Counted from the stretch's first letter, positions 6,717 through 14,933 are shown. The stretch: DNA of 26,702 nucleotides from JAZNUH01 sp045592225 (GCA_045592225.1 JAZNUH010000022.1:1-26702), one strand, 5' to 3'. The notes: generated from the letters alone by a model not told the origin. Numbers and translations are program-made.

Positions 6717-6745
6717 AGTATATCACGGCGGATATATTTTGTCAA
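6717..6745 (-). promoter_or_regulatory. Strong promoter of the small gene after feoAB
   Basis: On the minus strand TTGACA (6745-6740) and TATACT (6722-6717) are separated by exactly 17 nt. This is one of the best consensus promoters in the window, lying between the feoAB stop and the small frame. Confidence 0.75.
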
Positions 6746-6762
6746 TAATTTCGTCTCGGGTT

Positions 6763-9102
6763 TTATAAACCAACCGCAATAAGCACCGCGCGAACAATGA
6801 GTGCCGCCAGCCACGCAATAACGCATTGACCCACAACTATTGCAAGTGCCCATTTGCCACCAAGCTCGCGTTTAATTGATGCTACTGCCGCTACACAGGG
6901 TGTATAAAGCAGACAGAAAACCAAAAGTGCGCCGACAGATACACTGTCAAGCACTGTGCCCAGCGCCGCTGTTTCACCAAACAGTACAGACAGGGTGGAT
7001 ACCACGCTTTCCTTTGCCATAAAGCCTGCAATCAGCGAGGTTACAATTCGCCAGTCCCCAAAGCCGAGAGGAATAAATACAGGGGCAATAATACCTGCCA
7101 CCCAGGCAAGCATACTGTCCTGGGTATCGGTTACAATGTGCATACCAAAATTAAATGAATTTAAAAACCAAACTGCAACAGATGCAAGGAAAATTACTGT
7201 AAATGCTCTCTGCAGGAAGTCCTTTGCCTTGTCCCATAAAAGACGTGCAACATTTTTTGCACCCGGCAGACGGTAGTTGGGCAACTCCATAACAAATGGT
7301 ACTGCCTCACCTTTAAACAGCGTTCCCTTAAGTAACCAGCACACAAACACACCCGTCACAATTCCAAGCACATAAAGACCTGTCATAATAAGTCCGCTGT
7401 GCTGTGGGAAAAATGCCGCTGTGAAAAATCCGTAAATGGGTAATTTTGCAGTACAGCTCATAAAGGGAGTAAGCATAATTGTAAGCTTTCTGTCCCTGTC
7501 CGAGGGAAGTGTACGACTTGCCATAACACCGGGTACGGTACAACCAAAGCCTATAAGCATGGGCACTATACTTCTGCCCGAAAGACCGATTTTTCGGAGC
7601 AGCTTGTCCATTACAAAGGCAATTCTCGCCATATATCCGCTGTCCTCCAGCAGAGAGAGGAAGAAAAACAGCACAACGATTATGGGAATAAAGCTCAAAA
7701 CACTACCCACACCGCTGAATATTCCGTCAATTACAAGGGAATGAAGTGCCTTGTTTACCCCTGCCACGGTAAGAGCGGCATCGGTAAGTTGTGAAAGCTT
7801 TTCTATTCCCATTTCTAAAAGCGACTGTAAAAATGCACCTATTACATTAAATGTAAGATAAAACACCAGCGCCATAATGGCAATAAATACGGGGATTGCC
7901 GTGTATTTGCCTGTCAGTACCCTGTCTATGGCACGGCTGCGCCTGGATTCACGGCTTTCTGCCGGCTTAACAACAGTTTTTTCGCATAGCCTGTGTATAA
8001 AGGAAAAACGCATATCGGCAATTGCCGCCGCCCTGTCAAGACCACACTCCTGCTCCATCTGGCAGATTATGTGTTCAATCATTTCCTTTTCATTTTCCGA
8101 AAGGCACAAAGCCTCGGTTACAAGGCTGTCCCCCTCCACAAGCTTTGATGCTGCAAAGCGCAGGGGGATGCCCGCCGCCTTTGCGTGGTCATCTATAAGA
8201 TGCATAATACCGTGCAGGCATCTGTGCACCGCACCGTCCTTCTGGCAAAAATCTGTTCTGCCGGGGCATTCGTTGTATTTTGCAATGTGAACTGCGTGTT
8301 CGCAAAGCTCGGCAACGCCCTCGTTTTTCGCCGCCGATATGGGCACAACAGGAATACCAAGTGCCTCTTCCATTTCGTTTATATGTATTGTTCCGCCGTT
8401 GCCGCGCACCTCGTCCATCATATTGAGGGCAAGCACCACAGGAACATCAAGCTCCATAAGCTGCATGGTAAGGTAGAGATTTCGTTCTATGTTTGTTGCA
8501 TCTACTATATTAATTATGCCCGCAGGCTTTTCATCCAGAATAAACTTTCGGGAAACAATTTCCTCGCCCGTGTAGGGTGAAAGTGAATATATTCCCGGCA
8601 AATCGGTCACCTCGGTATCAGGGTAGCCCTTTATTGCACCGCTTTTTCTGTCAACGGTAACACCGGGGAAGTTGCCCACGTGCTGATTTGCTCCCGTAAG
8701 CTGATTAAACAATGTGGTTTTGCCCGAGTTCTGATTACCTGCAAGGGCAAAGGTTATTTTTTGTCCCTTTGAAAGAGGGTTTTTACCTGCCATGGTGTGG
8801 TATTTACCGCTTTCGCCAAGACCGGGGTGCTCGCCCTTATCGGTTGTGCTGACCACCTTGCCGGGTTTTTTTGCACTACTTTGCTCTTCAATTTCTATTT
8901 TATCCGCATCAGCCAGACGAAGGGTAAGCTGATAGCCATGTATCATAAGCTCCATAGGATCGCCCATGGGTGCGTATTTAATAAGGGTAATTTCAGCGCC
9001 GGGTATTACACCCATATCAAGAAAATGCTGACGAAGCGCACCTTCGCCACCAACCTTTGTTATAATTCCGCTTTTACCCGGTTTAAGCTCTTTGAGTGTC
9101 AT
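6763..9102 (-). CDS. feoB: Fused FeoA-FeoB ferrous iron transport protein
   Basis: A 779-residue cell-membrane GTPase transporter for Fe(II). Residues about 1-75 are a FeoA (SH3-like) domain, beginning TLKELKPGKSGIITKV with the typical FLDMGVIPGAEI. A hydrophilic linker follows to about 115, then the G domain with G1 GNQNSGKT (122-129), G3 DLPG (167-170), G4 NMMD (227-230) and G5 SAAKNEG. The membrane part carries the two Gate regions and FeoB-C, with the conserved GFGCTVPGVMASRT and YTPCVAAVASIKRE segments. Start at MTLKEL because GAGAGGA is 9 nt upstream and the FeoA homology begins there; the longer frame adds an unrelated N-terminus. No separate feoA or feoC is seen, as expected for the fused form. 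Confidence 0.95.
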   Translation of the reverse strand: MTLKELKPGKSGIITKVGGEGALRQHFLDMGVIPGAEITLIKYAPMGDPMELMIHGYQLTLRLADADKIEIEEQSSAKKPGKVVSTTDKGEHPGLGESGKYHTMAGKNPLSKGQKITFALAGNQNSGKTTLFNQLTGANQHVGNFPGVTVDRKSGAIKGYPDTEVTDLPGIYSLSPYTGEEIVSRKFILDEKPAGIINIVDATNIERNLYLTMQLMELDVPVVLALNMMDEVRGNGGTIHINEMEEALGIPVVPISAAKNEGVAELCEHAVHIAKYNECPGRTDFCQKDGAVHRCLHGIMHLIDDHAKAAGIPLRFAASKLVEGDSLVTEALCLSENEKEMIEHIICQMEQECGLDRAAAIADMRFSFIHRLCEKTVVKPAESRESRRSRAIDRVLTGKYTAIPVFIAIMALVFYLTFNVIGAFLQSLLEMGIEKLSQLTDAALTVAGVNKALHSLVIDGIFSGVGSVLSFIPIIVVLFFFLSLLEDSGYMARIAFVMDKLLRKIGLSGRSIVPMLIGFGCTVPGVMASRTLPSDRDRKLTIMLTPFMSCTAKLPIYGFFTAAFFPQHSGLIMTGLYVLGIVTGVFVCWLLKGTLFKGEAVPFVMELPNYRLPGAKNVARLLWDKAKDFLQRAFTVIFLASVAVWFLNSFNFGMHIVTDTQDSMLAWVAGIIAPVFIPLGFGDWRIVTSLIAGFMAKESVVSTLSVLFGETAALGTVLDSVSVGALLVFCLLYTPCVAAVASIKRELGGKWALAIVVGQCVIAWLAALIVRAVLIAVGL

Positions 9103-9125
9103 ATTCACACATCCTCTCAATTTAC

Positions 9126-9154
9126 ATTGTAGCACAAATCCCTTGCTTTGTAAA
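9126..9154 (-). promoter_or_regulatory. Promoter of feoAB
   Basis: TTTACA (9154-9149) and TACAAT (9131-9126) on the minus strand with a 17-nt spacer, 23 nt before the start codon. No clear Fur or DtxR palindrome was found by eye. Confidence 0.6.
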
Positions 9155-9195
9155 TTCCATATCCCCAATTCTTTCAACTTTTTTAGAGGGGTATA

Positions 9196-9224
9196 TTGCA
9201 TTACTTTTCAAAATTTGCTATACT
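9196..9224 (+). promoter_or_regulatory. Promoter of the phosphohexomutase gene
   Basis: TTGCAT (9196-9201), 17-nt spacer, TATACT (9219-9224). It is divergent from the feoAB promoter. Confidence 0.65.
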
Positions 9225-9272
9225 TATATAGATGCTTTGCATCAAATATACAAAGATTTGGAATGATGAAAT

Positions 9273-10766
9273 ATGTTATCTAAAGAATGGGCATCACTTA
9301 AAAATGGCAGTGACATCCGCGGTGTTGCAAGCGAAGGTATCCCCGGTGCAGAGGTAAACCTTACCGACCCGGTTGTAGAAGCCATTGCAAAAGCCTTTGT
9401 TGTATTTTTAACCAAAAAGAATAATATAGCAGCAGACAAGGTTACTGTTGCCATAGGTCATGACAGCCGTATTTCTGCACAGAGAATAAAGGCTGCCTGC
9501 ATACGTGCAATAACCTCCACAGGCGCATCTGTGCTGGATTTTGGCCTGTGCACCACACCTGCCATGTTTATGAGCACAATTGACGATGAGCTTTGTGCAA
9601 CAGGCTCTGTTATGCTTACCGCAAGCCATCTCCCCTTTAACCGTAACGGACTTAAGTTCTTTACCCCCGAAGGCGGACTTGAAGGCAGTGATATTACCGA
9701 AATTCTCACCTATGCACAGGAGGGTGCTTTCCCCGAAGGTGCAGAGGGCGGCGTTACACAGTATGATTTTCTCACAAAATATGCCGCACATATTGCAGGC
9801 ATAATCTGCAGAGAAACAGGACTTGAAAAGCCCTTTGACGGAATGAAAATTGCAGTTGACGCAGGTAACGGCGCAGGCGGATTTTATGCAGAAAAGGTGC
9901 TCGCACCCCTGGGCGCTGACGTTAGCGGAAGCTGTTTCTTAGAGCCGGACGGCACCTTCCCCAACCATATCCCCAACCCCGAGGATAAGGATGCTATGAA
10001 GGCTGTTTCCAAGGCTGTTACCGACTCGGCATCGGATTTGGGCGTTATTTTTGATACGGACGTTGACCGTGCCGCTATCGTTGACCACACAGGCAGAGAA
10101 ATTAACAAAAATAAGCTTATTGCACTCATTGCCGCTGTACTTATGGAAGAGAAAAAGGGTACAGTTGTAACCGACTCGGTTACATCCAGCGGACTGGGTG
10201 TATTCATCCGCGAAGAGCTGGGCGGAGTTCATCACCGCTTCAAGCGCGGATATAAAAATGTTATTAACGAAGCAAAGCGCCTCAACGCAGAGGGTCAGTA
10301 TTCTCCCCTCGCTATTGAAACAAGCGGTCACGCCGCACTTTCGGAAAACTATTTCCTGGATGACGGCGCATACCTTGTTACAAAGCTTCTTATAAAGGCT
10401 GTTAAAATGCGTGCAGAGGGCAGAAAACTCACCGAACTTATAGCAAACCTCAAAGAACCCGCACTTGCCGCAGGTCACAGACTTAATCTTATTGGTGATG
10501 ACTTTAAGGAAAAGGGACAGAAAATTCTTGATGACCTTTATGCAGAGGTTAAAGCTTCTGACAATATGAGCCTTGAAGAACCCAACTTTGAAGGTGTAAG
10601 AGTAAATATCGGTGACGGTTGGTTCCTTTTAAGACTTTCGCTCCACGACCCGCTTATGCCTCTTGATATTCAGTGCGATACAAAGGAATGCCTTGACAGT
10701 ATTTATGCTTTCCTTAAAACATTCCTTTCAAAATATGATTATATAGACATATCGGCACTTAAATAA
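9273..10766 (+). CDS. Phosphomannomutase/phosphoglucomutase family protein
   Basis: A 497-residue cytosolic alpha-D-phosphohexomutase that interconverts hexose 1- and 6-phosphates through a phosphoserine. All key motifs are visible: GHDSR at 62-66, the phosphoserine loop TASHLPFNRNG with Ser118, the metal loop DTDVDR at 261-266, and the sugar-binding ETSGHA at 349-354. The TASHLP variant with FNRNG and the ETSGHAALSEN loop fit a subgroup of mutases common in Clostridia and Bacteroidota whose exact sugar preference is uncertain. The ribosome site is weak (GGAATGATG). The gene has its own promoter and terminator and shares the intergenic region with divergent feoAB without an obvious functional link. 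Confidence 0.9.
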   Translation: MLSKEWASLKNGSDIRGVASEGIPGAEVNLTDPVVEAIAKAFVVFLTKKNNIAADKVTVAIGHDSRISAQRIKAACIRAITSTGASVLDFGLCTTPAMFMSTIDDELCATGSVMLTASHLPFNRNGLKFFTPEGGLEGSDITEILTYAQEGAFPEGAEGGVTQYDFLTKYAAHIAGIICRETGLEKPFDGMKIAVDAGNGAGGFYAEKVLAPLGADVSGSCFLEPDGTFPNHIPNPEDKDAMKAVSKAVTDSASDLGVIFDTDVDRAAIVDHTGREINKNKLIALIAAVLMEEKKGTVVTDSVTSSGLGVFIREELGGVHHRFKRGYKNVINEAKRLNAEGQYSPLAIETSGHAALSENYFLDDGAYLVTKLLIKAVKMRAEGRKLTELIANLKEPALAAGHRLNLIGDDFKEKGQKILDDLYAEVKASDNMSLEEPNFEGVRVNIGDGWFLLRLSLHDPLMPLDIQCDTKECLDSIYAFLKTFLSKYDYIDISALK

Positions 10767-10772
10767 AATATT

Positions 10773-10800
10773 AAAAATCCCAACCTGTGTTGGGATTTTT
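10773..10800 (+). terminator. Terminator of the phosphohexomutase gene
   Basis: AAAAATCCCAAC pairs with GTTGGGATTTTT around CTGT; the A/T flanks suit both directions. Confidence 0.88.
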
Positions 10801-10802
10801 GC

Positions 10803-10830
10803 TTGAAAAATGTAAAAAATATGTTATACT
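10803..10830 (+). promoter_or_regulatory. Promoter of the EamA transporter gene
   Basis: TTGAAA (10803-10808), 16-nt spacer, TATACT (10825-10830), directly after the preceding terminator. Confidence 0.6.
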
Positions 10831-10863
10831 ATTATCTGTTATAATTTTTTTGGAGCTGATAAA

Positions 10864-11781
10864 ATGTACAATCAAAAACTAAAAGGCAATATGCTGCTCT
10901 TGCTTGCGGCGTTTGTGTGGGGTCTTTCGTTTATTTCACAGAGCAAGGGCGTGGAAACTCTTTCGCCCATTGCTTTTAACGGATACCGTAGTATACTGGG
11001 TGCGGCGGTGCTGCTGCCGGTTATATATCTTATTGATCGTGGCAAGAGAAAAAAGGGAACAGAAGTGCAGCCTGTAAACAAAACTCTTATTATCGGCGGT
11101 ATCATCTGCGGTGCTCTGCTTTGCGTAGCATCAACACTCCAGACCTCAGGTATGGTTTACACAAGTCCCGGTAAAGCGGCTTTCATTACTGTTTTATATA
11201 TGGTAATTGTGCCCATCATTGGTCTTTTTGCCGGCAAACGCCCCACCCTTGCAATCGGCTTTTCGGTTGTGGTTGCAGTTTTGGGTCTTTACCTTATGTG
11301 CATTGAGCCGGGTTCTTTTTCAATAAACTCGGGCGATATTTTAATTTTTGCATGTGCCTTTGTTTTTGCACTGCACATTCTGGCAATCGACCATTTTTCC
11401 CCAAAGGTAGATGGCGTTAAGCTTGCCTGCCTGCAGTTTTTTGTTTGCGGTGTTTTAAATGTGTTCTGTCTGTTTTTCACAGGCTTCCCCACTATTTCCG
11501 ACACCTTGAGCTGTTGGGCATCAATCGGTTATTCCGGCGCACTTTCCTGTGGTGTTGGTTACACCCTTCAGATTGTGGGACAAAAATACACAGACCCCAC
11601 ATCGGCATCCATTTTGATGAGCCTTGAATCGGTGTTTGCAACCCTTGCCACCGTTATTTTAATCGCCCTTGGCTGGAATCTTACAGGCGGCGCCATGACC
11701 ACCCGCGAGATACTGGGCTGTGTGCTTATGTTTGTTGCGATTATACTTGTTCAGCTGCCTGACAAAAAAACAATAAAATAG
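10864..11781 (+). CDS. EamA family (DMT superfamily) transporter
   Basis: A 305-residue cell-membrane protein with about ten hydrophobic helices in two EamA repeats. The first repeat starts NMLLLLAAFVWGLSFISQSKG and the second GDILIFACAFVFALHILAIDHF. DMT permeases of this type export or exchange amino acids and other small metabolites; the substrate cannot be told from sequence. GGAG lies 8 nt before ATG. It ends 12 nt before the promoter of the lysine-riboswitch gene and has no terminator of its own, so readthrough into the riboswitch leader is possible. The paralogous permease at 19483 is clearly different in sequence. Confidence 0.88.
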   Translation: MYNQKLKGNMLLLLAAFVWGLSFISQSKGVETLSPIAFNGYRSILGAAVLLPVIYLIDRGKRKKGTEVQPVNKTLIIGGIICGALLCVASTLQTSGMVYTSPGKAAFITVLYMVIVPIIGLFAGKRPTLAIGFSVVVAVLGLYLMCIEPGSFSINSGDILIFACAFVFALHILAIDHFSPKVDGVKLACLQFFVCGVLNVFCLFFTGFPTISDTLSCWASIGYSGALSCGVGYTLQIVGQKYTDPTSASILMSLESVFATLATVILIALGWNLTGGAMTTREILGCVLMFVAIILVQLPDKKTIK

Positions 11782-11793
11782 TCGAAAAGTGTC

Positions 11794-11823
11794 TTGACAA
11801 TACTCATATATGTATGTTAACAT
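11794..11823 (+). promoter_or_regulatory. Promoter of the lysine riboswitch transcript
   Basis: TTGACA (11794-11799), 18-nt spacer, TAACAT (11818-11823). The start would be near 11830, about 26 nt before the aptamer. Confidence 0.55.
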
Positions 11824-11855
11824 AAAAATTAACAAATTGTGAACAAATCAAAGCT

Positions 11856-12012
11856 GATAGAGGTGCAGAAATTATCAGTAATGTACTATTTCGAAAGGTA
11901 TTTCGGTGCATGAAAGGAATTTTTGCCGAAGCGAGAGGGCTTATACCTGAACCTTCCCGCTGGTACAATGGAGAATATGCATTGTACTGTCACAGTATTG
12001 TGGAGCGCTATC
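11856..12012 (+). promoter_or_regulatory. Lysine riboswitch (L-box) aptamer
   Basis: The L-box signature runs in order: AGAGGTGCAG after GATAG (11856-11860), CAGTAA, GAAAGG (11912), TGCCGAAG (11924-11931), CTGG (11960) followed by a TACAATG/CATTGTA hairpin, ACTGTCA (11986-11992), and TGGAGCGCTATC, whose CTATC closes the P1 stem with GATAG. It senses lysine in the nascent RNA of the transporter gene. I recognise it from the conserved core; no covariance search was run. Confidence 0.93.
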
Positions 12013-12028
12013 ATTTATTTTCGGCTAC

Positions 12029-12066
12029 AAAAGCATGAAAGCGTACCACAGCTTTTATGCTTTTTT
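12029..12066 (+). terminator. Riboswitch-controlled terminator
   Basis: AAAAGCATGAAAGC (12029-12042) pairs with GCTTTTATGCTTTT (12051-12064), giving a 14-bp stem with a T run 31 nt before the start codon. It should form when lysine is bound and switch off the downstream transporter. Confidence 0.88.
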
Positions 12067-12096
12067 GATTGTCACAAAAAAATAGGAGGAAAGAAA

Positions 12097-13737
12097 ATGA
12101 AGTTATTCAAATCCAAAAAGGCTTCGATTTCTGTTGCAGTATTTCTGTTAGTGCTTTCAGCAGCTATCACAGTACTGGCAGACGGCGAAGCTGCAAGCCC
12201 GCTTTATGCAACCTTCTGGGCGCTTGTTCCCCCGCTGGTAGCTATCGCACTTGCACTCATCACAAAAGAAGTTTATTCTTCTCTGTTTATCGGTATTGCG
12301 CTGGGCGGCATGCTCGTAGCAAACTGGAACCCTGTTACCGCACTTGACCGTATTGTAAATGACGGTCTTATCAGCGCTGTATCGGGCACAGCAGGTATCT
12401 TTATCTTCCTTGTTATCTTAGGCGCAATGGTTGCTCTTATTAACAAGGCAGGCGGCTCTGCGGCATTTGGCCGTTGGGCAGAAACACATATCAAGTCCCG
12501 TATTGGTGCTATGCTGGCTACATTTGTTCTTGGCATACTCATCTTTATCGACGACTACTTTAACTGTCTTACAGTTGGCGGCGTTATGCGTCCCGTAACC
12601 GACAGACACAAAATTTCACGTGCAAAGCTTGCATATTTAATCGATGCAACTGCTGCACCTATCTGTATGATTGCCCCTGTTTCTTCCTGGGCAGCTGCAG
12701 TTTCTGAATTTGCAGAGGGTACAGGCTATTCGGGTATTGACCTGTTTATCCGTGCTATCCCCTACAACTTCTATTCACTTTTAACATTTGTATTTATAAT
12801 TTCAATCACTCTTATGAAGTTTGATTACGGTCCCATGAAGCTTCATGAATTTAATGCAATGACAAAGGGCGACCTGTTCACCTCGGGCGGAGAAGAATTT
12901 GCTGATTCCGCAGACGATGAAAAGGCAAATCCCAAGGGCAAGGTTATCGACCTTATACTCCCCGTTATCATTCTTGTTGTAGTTTGTATTTTAGGTCTTT
13001 TATACATAGGCGGTTTCTTTGGTGTTGACCTTTGGGGCGGCACAGATAATGTTGGCAGCTTTGTTGGTGCCTTTGGTAACACAGACGCAACTGTTGGTCT
13101 GCCCTGGGGCGCTCTTGTTGCTCTTATCGTTACAATCATATACCTCATTGCACGCCGCATAATCACCTTCAAAGAAGCTATGGACAGCATTCCCAAGGGC
13201 TTTATTGCAATGGTACCCGCTATTTTAATTCTTACCTTTGCTACAGCCCTTAAGAATATGACAGGTCTTTTAGGTGCTGCAGAGTTTGTTGAAACTATTA
13301 TGAACGGCGCCGCAGCAGGTCTTGCAAACTTCCTGCCCGCTATCATCTTCCTGGTAGCTTGCGGTCTGGCCTTCTCAACAGGTACATCCTGGGGTACCTT
13401 CGGTATTCTTATACCCATTGTTACAGCAATATTTGAACCCACAAGCCCCCTGCTTATCATTGGTATGTCGGCTTGTCTGGCAGGCGCTGTTTGCGGTGAC
13501 CACTGCTCACCCATTTCGGACACAACAATCATGTCCTCGGCAGGTAGCCAGTCCAACCATATCAACCATGTATCCACTCAGCTGCCCTATGCAATAACAG
13601 TTGCACTTATCTCCTTTGTTATGTATCTGCTGGCAGCATTCATCCAGAATGCATACATTCTCCTGCCCATAGGTATAGTTCTCACAATTGCAACTCTGTT
13701 TGTAATCAAGGCTGTTACAAAGGGTAAAGAAGCTTAA
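12097..13737 (+). CDS. NhaC family transporter under lysine riboswitch (probable lysine transporter)
   Basis: A 546-residue cell-membrane protein of the NhaC Na+/H+ antiporter family with about twelve helices. Typical motifs are IFIDDYFNCLTVGGVMRPVTDRHKIS, APVSSWAA, and the late GDHCSPISDTTIMSSAGS. Start at MKLFKSKK because AGGAGG lies 7 nt upstream and the coding part then begins after the riboswitch terminator; the longer frame translates the aptamer. NhaC-like proteins controlled by L-boxes in Firmicutes were predicted from comparative genomics to be lysine transporters (called LysW), so this is more likely lysine transport than pH homeostasis. That substrate is inferred from the riboswitch, not from residues in the protein. 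Confidence 0.9.
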   Translation: MKLFKSKKASISVAVFLLVLSAAITVLADGEAASPLYATFWALVPPLVAIALALITKEVYSSLFIGIALGGMLVANWNPVTALDRIVNDGLISAVSGTAGIFIFLVILGAMVALINKAGGSAAFGRWAETHIKSRIGAMLATFVLGILIFIDDYFNCLTVGGVMRPVTDRHKISRAKLAYLIDATAAPICMIAPVSSWAAAVSEFAEGTGYSGIDLFIRAIPYNFYSLLTFVFIISITLMKFDYGPMKLHEFNAMTKGDLFTSGGEEFADSADDEKANPKGKVIDLILPVIILVVVCILGLLYIGGFFGVDLWGGTDNVGSFVGAFGNTDATVGLPWGALVALIVTIIYLIARRIITFKEAMDSIPKGFIAMVPAILILTFATALKNMTGLLGAAEFVETIMNGAAAGLANFLPAIIFLVACGLAFSTGTSWGTFGILIPIVTAIFEPTSPLLIIGMSACLAGAVCGDHCSPISDTTIMSSAGSQSNHINHVSTQLPYAITVALISFVMYLLAAFIQNAYILLPIGIVLTIATLFVIKAVTKGKEA

Positions 13738-13809
13738 ATCTAAAAGCATATAAAAAGCACCGCGTAGGATGTGGGTTCTTAAGGACAGAAAAATCTATAG
13801 AACAAAAGG

Positions 13810-13856
13810 AAAAAAGGCAATTGGAACTTAGAAAAAAGTTTCAATTGCCCTTTTTT
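13810..13856. terminator. Bidirectional terminator
   Basis: A-rich flank, GGCAATTG paired with CAATTGCC and an inner ACTT/AAGT, then TTTTTT. It serves the NhaC gene on the plus strand and the gene ending at 13859 on the minus strand. Confidence 0.85.
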
Positions 13857-13858
13857 AA

Positions 13859-14167
13859 TCAAACTTTTGCTTCGTGGCTTATACTTATACACACATCGTT
13901 TTCAACAAACAATAATGCAATATGATATCCGGTAGCCATCCATTGATAAAGTTTTCCTCCGTCTCCAGTGGGAGAAACTGAACTCGGATTTCCGCATACC
14001 GAAACTACTTCAGCATAGGTTTTTCCAGCAATAGTGCCGTTGGTATCTTTTGTTAAATTTGCAAACTTAGTTTGCAAAACCGAACCTGGTGCACTGACGA
14101 ACGCACTCATAAGTGCATAACCCAGAAGACCTAGCAACGATGTTCCCAGAAACATAAGTATTCCCAT
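13859..14167 (-). CDS. Small exported or anchored protein with BamE/SmpA-like region
   Basis: A 102-residue protein. The N-terminus is one hydrophobic helix with little positive charge (residues about 3-25, MGILMFLGTSLLGLLGYALM). The rest has the pattern of the small SmpA/BamE-like fold: GKTYAEVVSVCGNPSSV, then a strand with W (LYQWMATGYHIALLF) and a last strand DVCISI. In this fold class the G-x-T-x-x-E-V-x-x-x-x-G-x-P motif is the usual marker; the assignment is by eye and tentative. AAAGGAGG lies 7 nt before ATG. It partly overlaps a possible upstream small membrane frame, which would suggest coupling. Confidence 0.65.
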   Translation of the reverse strand: MGILMFLGTSLLGLLGYALMSAFVSAPGSVLQTKFANLTKDTNGTIAGKTYAEVVSVCGNPSSVSPTGDGGKLYQWMATGYHIALLFVENDVCISISHEAKV

Positions 14168-14271
14168 AAGTCATCCTCCTTTCCCAATATTTCCGCAATA
14201 AAAAATGCACCTACCAAAGCAGACGCATAAAAAACGCAAACTCCGATAGTCGCCAAACTAATTCTACGCAT
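14131..14271 (-). CDS. Possible 46-residue membrane peptide overlapping the next gene
   Basis: ATG at 14271 opens a frame with start MRRISLATIGVCVFYASALV, a hydrophobic segment and then acidic residues (AEILGKEDD), and a TAG stop at 14131-14133 inside the next gene (37-bp overlap). The basic N-terminus plus single helix is what a real small membrane protein looks like, and its 3' part supplies the AAAGGAGG of the next gene. Against it: no ribosome site is visible. Confidence 0.3.
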   Translation of the reverse strand: MRRISLATIGVCVFYASALVGAFFIAEILGKEDDLWEYLCFWEHRC

Positions 14272-14525
14272 AATGAGTTATAACACTCGCATAAAAGGAA
14301 TTTGCATTTTTATCAAATTCAATATTGCGAGTGTTTTCAAAAATGGCATAACTATATCATAAAAAAATAACCCATTAAGCATATTAAATTAGTTTGACAT
14401 AGTTATTACACATCAAATCCTTATAATTATCAACACTTTTTTACAAATTGGTCCGGGACTGTAACGAGCAGGGAAAATGTATACTATCTTCCGAATATTT
14501 AGGATATCCTAATACCTTATTAGAA
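14272..14525. other. Gene-free stretch with a long imperfect hairpin
   Basis: Nothing coding is visible. AACACTCGCA (14282-14291) and TGCGAGTGTT (14326-14335) form a 10-bp stem that encloses GAATTTG/CAAATTC (14298-14304 with 14314-14320). It lies directly upstream of the 46-residue frame and could be leader structure. The rest is AT-rich with no strong promoter. Confidence 0.55.
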
Positions 14526-14556
14526 AAGCCTGAAACGTTTATGTCGTTTCAGGCTT
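14526..14556 (-). terminator. Terminator of S23 gene 1
   Basis: AAGCCTGAAACG pairs perfectly over 12 bp with CGTTTCAGGCTT around a 7-nt loop; on the minus strand it is followed by TTCTAATAAGG. Confidence 0.75.
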
Positions 14557-14563
14557 AAACTTA

Positions 14564-14914
14564 CTATTTAGATTTAACCGTTTTTAATGATGATATCAAC
14601 ATTCTGCGAATAGCACCACATTCATTTTGTGTTTTCTTATATTTGTTTTCTTCTATACACGCTGTTTCAAAAAGCAATTCCAACCAATACTCTGTTTCAT
14701 AGCACTCTTTTTGTGCAATTTCAAGATTTGATATAAAATCATTTTTACTTTGAGCATATTGTGCTTCGTGTAAATTTGCACCTATTGAGGTAGCAGAACG
14801 AAGAAGTTGGTTTACCAATACAGATTCTTTGTGACTTGATTTAATTTCTCTGCATAAGAAAACAACATCTTTTGCAAATTGTTTTGCTTTATCTCTTAAA
14901 ACACTATCTGCCAT
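14564..14914 (-). CDS. S23-type four-helix-bundle protein 1
   Basis: A 116-residue protein of the S23/four-helix-bundle family (TIGR02436). Founding members are encoded in intervening sequences of 23S rRNA, and structural relatives (Avd) form basic nucleic-acid-binding pentamers in diversity-generating retroelements. Family marks are DKAKQFAKDVV, LVNQLLRSATSIGANLHEAQ, a KNDFISNLEIAQKECYETEYWLELL helix, and the C-terminal CGAIRRMLISSLKTVK. Start at MADSVL (GAGGTG 6 nt upstream; aligns with gene 2); a longer frame would translate the repeat array. No rRNA or reverse transcriptase is nearby. The gene lies just downstream of repeat array A and has its own promoter and terminator. Its function here is unknown. 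Confidence 0.9.
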   Translation of the reverse strand: MADSVLRDKAKQFAKDVVFLCREIKSSHKESVLVNQLLRSATSIGANLHEAQYAQSKNDFISNLEIAQKECYETEYWLELLFETACIEENKYKKTQNECGAIRRMLISSLKTVKSK

Positions 14915-14933
14915 AATTATCACCTCTTGAATA

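Noticed and set aside
7877..8580. Plus-strand frames of 131-137 codons within feoAB
   Set aside because: Antisense shadows of a long conserved gene.
9103..9201. N-terminal extension of FeoAB
   Set aside because: Covers the feoAB promoter; FeoA homology and the ribosome site begin at the ATG at 9102.
11923..12096. N-terminal extension of the NhaC protein
   Set aside because: This stretch is the lysine aptamer and its terminator; a strong ribosome site selects the ATG at 12097.
14564..14914. Diversity-generating retroelement
   Set aside because: S23/Avd-like protein alone; no reverse transcriptase, template repeat or variable repeat in the window.
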